Positions 1 through 4,975 of a stretch of 7,965 nucleotides of DNA are shown here, one piece after another (within the stretch, counting starts at the first letter, position 1; every line of letters begins with the position of its first letter). This DNA comes from Actinomycetota bacterium (GTDB taxonomy: Bacteria; Actinomycetota; Actinomycetes; Propionibacteriales; Propionibacteriaceae). A program made the translations under genes and the position numbers. The notes beneath the pieces were generated by a model, which saw nothing but the letters and a program-made list of their open reading frames with translations, was not told the origin of the DNA and did not search any database. The stretch spans positions 1-7,965 of the forward strand of contig JACRAA010000477.1 in the NCBI GenBank assembly GCA_016213595.1. The letters run 5' to 3'.

Positions 1-1
1 C

Positions 2-343
2 CGCATCCGTACCCGCTTCCCGAAGGCCCAGTTCATCGCCACGACACTTCGCGAGGTCGTCAGCGTGAACGAGCACCTATGGGGGATGGTCGTGTACGGC
101 GACGGGGACTTCCACGTCGCGAACCCCCGGCCCATCGGCGTCCTCGACCGCATCGGCGGCGGCGACGGGTCGGTGGGCGGGATGCTGTACGGGGTCCTCA
201 GGGGCTGGTCGGCCGAGCAGTGCATGCAGTTCGGCTGGGCCACGGGCGCCCTCGCCGCAGCCTCGACCACCGACTACGGCGCACCCGCCGACGAGGACCA
301 GGTCTGGTCCATCTGGAAGGGCAACGCGCGGGTCCAGCGCTAA
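2..343 (+). CDS. kdgK: 2-keto-3-deoxygluconate kinase (PfkB family), C-terminal part
   Basis: This is the last 113 codons of a ribokinase/PfkB-family sugar kinase; the 5' part lies outside the window. The read-through begins RIRTRFPKAQFIATTLREVV and runs to a TAA at 341-343. It contains the PfkB signature 2 in the form found in KDG kinases, DRIGGGDGSVGGMLYG. The catalytic-base Asp of the usual GAGD motif is kept as GGGD (Asp codon 164-166). The preceding TTLREV segment and the ending GNARVQR also match KdgK proteins. The family phosphorylates 2-dehydro-3-deoxy-D-gluconate with ATP to KDPG, in the cytoplasm, during uronate or pectin breakdown. A closely related specificity such as 2-keto-3-deoxygalactonate cannot be excluded. 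The gene is separated by 113 nt from the glycosidase operon and may be a separate transcription unit or the end of a preceding uronate operon. Confidence 0.85.
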   Translation, partial: RIRTRFPKAQFIATTLREVVSVNEHLWGMVVYGDGDFHVANPRPIGVLDRIGGGDGSVGGMLYGVLRGWSAEQCMQFGWATGALAAASTTDYGAPADEDQVWSIWKGNARVQR

Positions 344-406
344 GGCCGGCGCCCGGGAGCGACAAGCGACAGGAGCTCATGGCTCGCGTCGCTGTGTGAC
401 CGCGGC

Positions 407-434
407 GTGCATAGAAAGTCAGGAGCGACTAGTG
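407..434 (+). promoter_or_regulatory. Candidate operator, upstream copy of a repeated 28-nt element
   Basis: GTGCATAGA (407-415), ten variable bases, then CGACTA (426-431) and, one base later, TG. The same two blocks occur at exactly the same spacing in the other intergenic region (7749-7776). The full alignment over 31 nt has 22 identities. Two copies in the only two gaps flanking the operon suggest a binding site for a local regulator. The inner bases also form a short AGTC/GACT dyad (417-420 with 427-430) that is not shared with the other copy. The regulator family is not evident from the element. Confidence 0.45.
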
Positions 435-445
435 TTGTCGCCGAC

Positions 446-452
446 GAGGAGG
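446..452 (+). promoter_or_regulatory. Ribosome binding site supporting the GTG start of GH127
   Basis: GAGGAGG lies 4 nt before a GTG codon at 457. It is the best Shine-Dalgarno match in the gap and sets the start at GTG 457 rather than at a later ATG inside the conserved GH127 N-terminus. Confidence 0.75.
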
Positions 453-456
453 TCAC

Positions 457-2424
457 GTGATCACAGACACGACCGCAAGCCCCTTTGCCCGACTCAGCGC
501 CGCCCCGGCGGGCGCCGTACGAGCCACCGGCGGCGCTCTGGCCCGCACCCTTCGACGCACCTCGACCGTGACGGTGCCGACGATGGGGAGCCTGCTGTAC
601 GGGATGGGTCACGCGGTGGAGAACTTCCGCGTCGCGGCGGGGGAGAGTGAGGGCGCCCACCAAGGGCCGCCCTTCATGGACGGCGACCTGTACAAGTGGC
701 TGGAGGCGGTCGCGGCGCTGCAGTGCTTCGAGGTCGACCCCCAGCGCAGCGCATGGCTCGACGAGGTGGCGCCGCTGGTCGCCCGCGCTCAGCGCGACGA
801 CGGCTACGTCCACACCCAGACGCTCATCGCCGCCCGCGCTGCCGGCGTGGAGCACCCCCTCGACGACCGGCTGAACTTCGAGACGTACAACCTCGGCCAC
901 CTCATGACCGCCGGCGTCATCGCGCACCGTGCGACAGGCGACGACACGCTCCTCGAGGCGGGTCGTCGCGCCGCGGGGTACCTGCTGCACCTCCTCGACG
1001 ACGTCCCGGACCTGCTCGCCAGGTCGGCCATCTGTCCCTCGCACTACATGGGCGTGGTGGAGCTGTACCGGGAGACCCACGACCCCGACCACCTGCGGTT
1101 GGCGAAAGCCCTGCTGGAGATCAGGGACAGCTTCGAGGGCGGGTCGGACGACAACCAGGACCGGGTGCCACTGCGCGAGCAGACCGTCGTGGCGGGGCAT
1201 GCCGTCCGGGCCAACTACCTCTACGCGGGCGCCGCCGACCTCGTCGCCGAGACGGGCGACGCCGACCTGCTGGACGTCCTGACGGGGCTGTGGGACGACC
1301 TGGTGAGCACGAAGCTGTACGTGACCGGCGGCTGCGGCGCGCTGTACGACGGCGCATCCCCCGACGGCGACCCCGAGCAGTGGCACCTCACGAGGGTCCA
1401 CCAGGCGTACGGCCGGGCCTTCCAGCTCCCGAACACGACAGCCCACAACGAGTCCTGCGCGGCGATCGGGCTCGTGCTGTGGGCGTGGCGGATGCTCGTC
1501 CTCACAGGCGACGGCCGCTACGCCGACGCGATCGAGACCGTGCTGACCAACGCCCTTCCGGCGACCATCGGCGTGGACGGCAAGTCGTACTTCTACACGA
1601 ACGCGCTGCGGCAGGTCGCCGGCCTGCCCTACCCGCTGCGCAGGCCGGGAGATACCGCCATCCACCCGGTGCCCGCCCCGCCGCCGTCCGACGAGCGGCT
1701 GCGGCAGGAGTGGCTCAGCTGCTTCTGCTGCCCGCCCAACATCGCGCGGACCCTCGCGGAGCTCCCGTACCTCACCTACGGGGTCGGCCCGCGTGACATC
1801 TGGGTCCACCAGTTCGCGTCGACGCGCCTCGCCGTCGAGATCGACGGTCGGCCGTTCACGCTGGAGCAGCACACGGACTTCCCGACCTCCGGAACGGTAC
1901 GTCTCGTCGTCGCCGACGGGGGCGACGTCGCCCTTCACGTCCGGATCCCGTCCTGGGCGAGCGGCGCGACCGTGACGGTCAACGGTGCCTCGGTGACGGC
2001 CACCGCCGAGCGGGGGTACGTGGTCCTCGACCGCGTGTGGACCGCCGGCGACGAGGTCCTCCTGAACCTGCCGATGGTCACGAGGATCCTTGTGGCCCAC
2101 CCCTTCGCCGAAGAGGTCGCCAACCACGGCTGCGTCGTCCGTGGACCGGTCGTCTACTGCGCCGAGTCCGCCGACCAGCCGGTGGCGGGGCTGCTGCTGC
2201 CCACCACTGCCCGGTTCACCGAGTCGGTGGACACCGGCTTCGACGGCGAGGAGACGGTCGTGCTCGCCACCGATGCCAGGCGGGTCGACGTCCAGGAGGA
2301 CGCGCTGTACAGGCCCGTGCCGGTCGGCCCGGCCGTTCCCACGCCGCTCCGCCTCATCCCGTACGCGCGGTGGGCCAACCGAGGGCCGGGCGAGATGTCC
2401 GTCTGGCTCCCCCTGTCCTGGTAG
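457..2424 (+). CDS. GH127/DUF1680 family glycoside hydrolase (beta-L-arabinofuranosidase-like)
   Basis: A 655-residue protein, normal length for DUF1680, with no signal peptide, so probably cytoplasmic. Family hallmarks appear in order: MGHAVENFRVAAG and FMDGDLYKWLEA near the N-terminus (alpha/alpha-barrel), YVTGGCGALYDG from Tyr288, LPNTTAHNESCAAIG ending in Glu332-Ser-Cys334, and SCFCCPPNIAR with Cys424 and Cys425. A C-terminal beta-sandwich follows. By comparison with the studied Bifidobacterium enzyme HypBA1, Glu332, Cys334, Cys424 and Cys425 correspond to the zinc ligands, and Cys424 to the cysteine nucleophile. The residue aligning with the HypBA1 acid/base Glu (16 before the Glu of the ESC motif) is Gln316 here. 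Known members release beta-L-arabinofuranose, but this subgroup is poorly characterised and the true substrate may be another furanoside. It is the first gene of the operon. The GTG start has a good GAGGAGG 4 nt upstream. Confidence 0.88.
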   Translation: MITDTTASPFARLSAAPAGAVRATGGALARTLRRTSTVTVPTMGSLLYGMGHAVENFRVAAGESEGAHQGPPFMDGDLYKWLEAVAALQCFEVDPQRSAWLDEVAPLVARAQRDDGYVHTQTLIAARAAGVEHPLDDRLNFETYNLGHLMTAGVIAHRATGDDTLLEAGRRAAGYLLHLLDDVPDLLARSAICPSHYMGVVELYRETHDPDHLRLAKALLEIRDSFEGGSDDNQDRVPLREQTVVAGHAVRANYLYAGAADLVAETGDADLLDVLTGLWDDLVSTKLYVTGGCGALYDGASPDGDPEQWHLTRVHQAYGRAFQLPNTTAHNESCAAIGLVLWAWRMLVLTGDGRYADAIETVLTNALPATIGVDGKSYFYTNALRQVAGLPYPLRRPGDTAIHPVPAPPPSDERLRQEWLSCFCCPPNIARTLAELPYLTYGVGPRDIWVHQFASTRLAVEIDGRPFTLEQHTDFPTSGTVRLVVADGGDVALHVRIPSWASGATVTVNGASVTATAERGYVVLDRVWTAGDEVLLNLPMVTRILVAHPFAEEVANHGCVVRGPVVYCAESADQPVAGLLLPTTARFTESVDTGFDGEETVVLATDARRVDVQEDALYRPVPVGPAVPTPLRLIPYARWANRGPGEMSVWLPLSW

Positions 2425-2427
2425 GAG
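2423..2427 (+). promoter_or_regulatory. Ribosome binding site that decides the RLP start
   Basis: AGGAG overlaps the TAG stop of the GH127 gene. It is only 2 nt from ATG 2430 but 8 nt from ATG 2436. The normal spacing favours 2436 as the initiation codon, although both are in the same frame and differ by two residues. Confidence 0.55.
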
Positions 2428-2435
2428 CGATGGCG

Positions 2436-3701
2436 ATGCAGACGGTACGGGCGACGTACGAGATCGAGACGGCCCTCGACGTCGAGACGGTCGCGGCGAC
2501 GATCGCGAACGAGCAGTCGAGCGGCACCTTCGTCAAGGTGGCCAGGGAGACAGCCGAGCTGCGCGAGCGGTACGCGGCGCGCGTGGCGGGCATCGACGAG
2601 CTCGAGCCTTCCGGGCTGCCGCCACTGCCAGGAGCGTCCGGGGACTGGGCGCATGCCCGCCGGGCGCGGGTGATGGTCGACTTCCCACTCCACAACATGG
2701 GCCCCTCCATCCCCAACCTGCTGGCAGCGGTCGCCGGGAACCTCTTCGACCTGCGCGAGGTCGGAGCCCTCAGACTCGTGGACCTCGACCTTCCGCAGGC
2801 CTTCGCCGAGCGGTACCCGGGCCCCCAGTTCGGTGTGCGCGGGACCCGTGAGCTCACGGGCCGACCGTCCGGAGCGCTCCTCGGGACGATCGTGAAGCCG
2901 TCCATCGGACTCTCGGTCGCCGACCTCGCCGACCTCGTGGGCGAGCTCGCGGAGGCCGGCATCGACTTCATCAAGGACGACGAGCTGAACGGGAACCCTC
3001 CCGACGCCCCCCTCGCGGCGCGGGTCGCCGCAGTGATGCCCGTCCTCAAGGCCTCCGCGGACCGCCACGGCCGGATGCCGATGTACGCCTTCAACATCAC
3101 CGACGACATCTCACGGCTCGAGGCGAACCACGACCTCGTGCGGGATGCGGGCGGTACGGCCGTCATGGTCTGCGTCGCGACGCTCGGGCTGGCGGGTGTG
3201 GAGCACCTGCGGAGGCGCTGCGAGCTCCCGATCCACGGTCACCGCACGATGTTCGGCGCCTTCTCCCGGTCGCCCCAGCTCGGCATCGACTTCCTGGCGT
3301 TCCAGAAGCTCGCACGGCTCTGTGGCGTGGACCATCTCCATACGAACGGCATCCACAACAAGTTCTACGAGTCGGACGCCCAGGTGCTGCGCTCGATCGC
3401 AGCCGTTCGGACGCCTCTGTTCGGCGGCTACGAGACCCTTCCCGTGCTGTCCAGCGGGCAGTCCGCCGCGCTGGCCCATGAGACGTACGCAGCCGTCGGG
3501 ACCACGGACATCCTCGTCATGGCGGGCGGGGGGATCCACGGGCATCCCATGGGAAGCGCGGCCGGGGTGCGGAGCATGCGAGAGGCCTGGGATGCGGCGG
3601 TAGCGGGAGAGCCGCTGCACGACAGGGCGGCCAAGGTGCCGGAGCTCGCCGCCGCCCTCGACCTGTTCGCCGGCCGGCCCCCGGGCGCAGCACAGTCATG
3701 A
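2436..3701 (+). CDS. RuBisCO-like protein, probable 3-oxo-isoapionate-4-phosphate-processing enzyme (OiaX or OiaC type)
   Basis: A 421-residue form-IV RuBisCO homologue; ATG 2430, two codons earlier, is an alternative start. The N-terminal alpha/beta domain has NEQSSGTF (Glu26) and AGN (Asn102). The barrel has GTIVKPSIG (Lys154), IDFIKDDE (Lys180, Asp182, Glu183), HGHRTMFGAF (His269, Arg270), DHLHTNGIHNKF (Lys309), SSGQ and a phosphate-binding AGGGIHGHP (Gly364-366). Lys180/Asp182/Glu183 match the carbamylated Lys and Mg2+ ligands of RuBisCO. Lys154 matches RuBisCO Lys175, but the Lys177 position is Ser156, so CO2 fixation on RuBP is not expected. RLPs encoded beside a DUF1537 kinase act in D-apionate breakdown: OiaX gives 3-phosphoglycerate plus glycolate, and OiaC gives L-erythrulose 1-phosphate plus CO2. 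I cannot tell which from sequence alone. The MtnW methionine-salvage role is less likely, as no mtn genes are nearby. It is cytoplasmic, lies directly after the GH127 gene, and overlaps the kinase gene by 4 nt. Confidence 0.8.
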   Translation: MQTVRATYEIETALDVETVAATIANEQSSGTFVKVARETAELRERYAARVAGIDELEPSGLPPLPGASGDWAHARRARVMVDFPLHNMGPSIPNLLAAVAGNLFDLREVGALRLVDLDLPQAFAERYPGPQFGVRGTRELTGRPSGALLGTIVKPSIGLSVADLADLVGELAEAGIDFIKDDELNGNPPDAPLAARVAAVMPVLKASADRHGRMPMYAFNITDDISRLEANHDLVRDAGGTAVMVCVATLGLAGVEHLRRRCELPIHGHRTMFGAFSRSPQLGIDFLAFQKLARLCGVDHLHTNGIHNKFYESDAQVLRSIAAVRTPLFGGYETLPVLSSGQSAALAHETYAAVGTTDILVMAGGGIHGHPMGSAAGVRSMREAWDAAVAGEPLHDRAAKVPELAAALDLFAGRPPGAAQS

Positions 3702-4975
3702 TCGGCTTCTACGGCGACGACTTCACTGGCTCGGTCGACGCGCTCCTCCAGTTCCGTCGTGGGGGACTGAGCGGTGAGCTCGTGACCGACCCCGCCGGCG
3801 CACGCGAGGTGCAGGCAGACGTCGTGGGGATCGCGGGAACCGCACGAGCGCTGCCCACGGGGATGATGGACGACGAGGTACGCCCGGCGCTCGAGGCGCT
3901 CCGCGACGTCGGCTGCGACCTGGTGCTCTACAAGGCCTGCTCCACCGCCGACTCGTCGCCGGGCATCGGCAGCCTTGGGCGTGCCGCGGAGATCGGACGG
4001 GAGGTGTTCGGGCCTCGAAGCGTGCCCGTCCTGCTGGCTCAGCCCGACTTCGGGCGATGGACCGTCTTCGGCACCCACTTCGCCCGCGAGGGCGACCAGG
4101 TCTACCGGCTGGACCGGCAGCCGACGATGTCGCACCACCCGACGACGCCCATGACGGAAGCCGACCTGCGTCGCCACCTCGCCGCGCAGACGTCGCTCGA
4201 CATCGCGGGCGTGGACTTCCTGGCCTACGACGCGGGCCCGAAGGGGGTCGCCCAGGCGATCGAGCTGTCCGGCGACCTCGTCGTGCTGGACGCCGTGACG
4301 GACTCTCACCTCACACTGGCCGCCGCGGCCACGACGCGTCGGTCCCGCCCAGTGTGCGCGATCGGGTCCGGCGGGTTCGCGCTGGGTCTAGGGAGGGTCG
4401 TGGGCGGGAGCGCCCCTCAGCTGCCCCTGTCGGCTGCAGCCCCCTCTGGGCCGGTACTCGTCGTGTCGGGGAGCTGCTCGGGGATGTCCTGGCGACAGAT
4501 CCGGACGGCGGTCGAGGCGGGCTGGACGGAGGTGGACGCCCTGGGACCCGACGCTGCGAAGGAAGCCTCCCGGGCCTACGCCTCCGGTTCCCACGTCGTC
4601 GCCTACACCGCCCGAGGCAGCGCCGACCAGGACCTGCCGGCCGATGCCGTGAGCGGCCGGCTGGCCAGCATCGTGCGCACCGTCGCCGCTTCGGCCCCCA
4701 TCGCGAGGCTGGTCGTCGCCGGCGGGGACACGTGCGGGAGGGTCCTTCGGCTGCTCGGCGCGCGGTCCCTGCGGATCCTCGCAGCGCCCTGGGGGAACCT
4801 GCCGCTGGTCGAGGTGCGGGGCGGTGACCTCGACGGCGTCGAGGTCGTCCTCAAGGGCGGACAGGTGGGCACACCCGACGCCTACCTGCGGATCGCCGAG
4901 CACAGCACTGCGGAGGAGAGCACCCCGAACGTGAGCAGAGCCGCGGAGCAGAGCAGAGCGGGGGAGAGCCGATGA
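3698..4975 (+). CDS. oiaK: DUF1537 four-carbon-acid-type sugar kinase, probable 3-oxo-isoapionate kinase
   Basis: A 425-residue cytoplasmic kinase of the DUF1537 family, of typical length. The N-terminal substrate domain opens with MIGFYGDDFTGSVDALLQF, the family's DD-x-TG signature. The C-terminal nucleotide-binding domain has VLVVSGSCS (from Val253), VVAGGDTCG (Gly342-Gly343-Asp344-Thr345) and VVLKGGQVG (Lys386). Family members phosphorylate acid sugars such as erythronate, threonate, denovonate (denA-type) and 3-oxo-isoapionate. The coupled RLP gene upstream (ATGA overlap at 3698-3701) points to the OiaK reaction, ATP plus 3-oxo-isoapionate to the 4-phosphate, which the RLP would use next. 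No clear Shine-Dalgarno precedes the ATG, so translation probably depends on ribosomes leaving the RLP frame. The last 26 residues form a low-complexity A/E/S tail built from a repeated codon block. The symbol is an inference from family and context; a tetronate kinase is the main alternative. Confidence 0.75.
   Translation: MIGFYGDDFTGSVDALLQFRRGGLSGELVTDPAGAREVQADVVGIAGTARALPTGMMDDEVRPALEALRDVGCDLVLYKACSTADSSPGIGSLGRAAEIGREVFGPRSVPVLLAQPDFGRWTVFGTHFAREGDQVYRLDRQPTMSHHPTTPMTEADLRRHLAAQTSLDIAGVDFLAYDAGPKGVAQAIELSGDLVVLDAVTDSHLTLAAAATTRRSRPVCAIGSGGFALGLGRVVGGSAPQLPLSAAAPSGPVLVVSGSCSGMSWRQIRTAVEAGWTEVDALGPDAAKEASRAYASGSHVVAYTARGSADQDLPADAVSGRLASIVRTVAASAPIARLVVAGGDTCGRVLRLLGARSLRILAAPWGNLPLVEVRGGDLDGVEVVLKGGQVGTPDAYLRIAEHSTAEESTPNVSRAAEQSRAGESR
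4910..4969 (+). repeat. In-frame 12-nt degenerate repeat at the 3' end of the DUF1537 gene
   Basis: Three copies of a purine-rich 12-mer, GCGGAGGAGAGC (4910-4921), GCGGAGCAGAGC (4943-4954) and GCGGGGGAGAGC (4958-4969). All are in the reading frame of the kinase and encode Ala-Glu-Glu-Ser, Ala-Glu-Gln-Ser and Ala-Gly-Glu-Ser. The last copy also supplies the GGGAG Shine-Dalgarno (4962-4966) for the GH2 gene, 5 nt before its ATG. Confidence 0.7.

Larger units (their letters stand above)
344..456 (+). other. Intergenic gap between kdgK and the glycosidase operon
   Basis: This is a 113-nt non-coding gap. I see no convincing intrinsic terminator for kdgK, because no GC-rich stem is followed by a T run. 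I also see no good -35/-10 pair for the downstream operon. It holds the upstream copy of a repeated operator-like element (407-434) and the ribosome binding site of the GH127 gene (446-452). Transcription could start here from an activator-dependent or weak-consensus promoter, or could read through from kdgK. Confidence 0.6.

Noticed and set aside
387..415. A promoter for the GH127 operon using CATAGA (410-415) as -10
   Set aside because: No acceptable -35 lies 16-18 nt upstream. The same bases recur at 7752-7757, where they are not a -10, so they fit the shared operator element better.
340..2127. Long minus-strand open frame of 595 codons opposite the GH127 gene
   Set aside because: It is a shadow of GC-rich codons: Arg/Val/Gly-rich, with no recognisable domain, and it lies opposite a gene with clear family motifs.
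2037..2435. An N-terminally extended RLP of 554 residues starting inside the GH127 gene
   Set aside because: The extra sequence is Arg/Pro/Gly-rich shadow translation overlapping the GH127 C-terminus. RLP homology begins at QTVRATYEIE, just after an AGGAG site.
2436..3701. A true CO2-fixing RuBisCO large subunit
   Set aside because: It is shorter than RuBisCO large subunits, Lys177 is replaced by Ser, and the loop-6 and HRAMH-type motifs are diverged. The linked kinase and glycosidases point to a RuBisCO-like protein.
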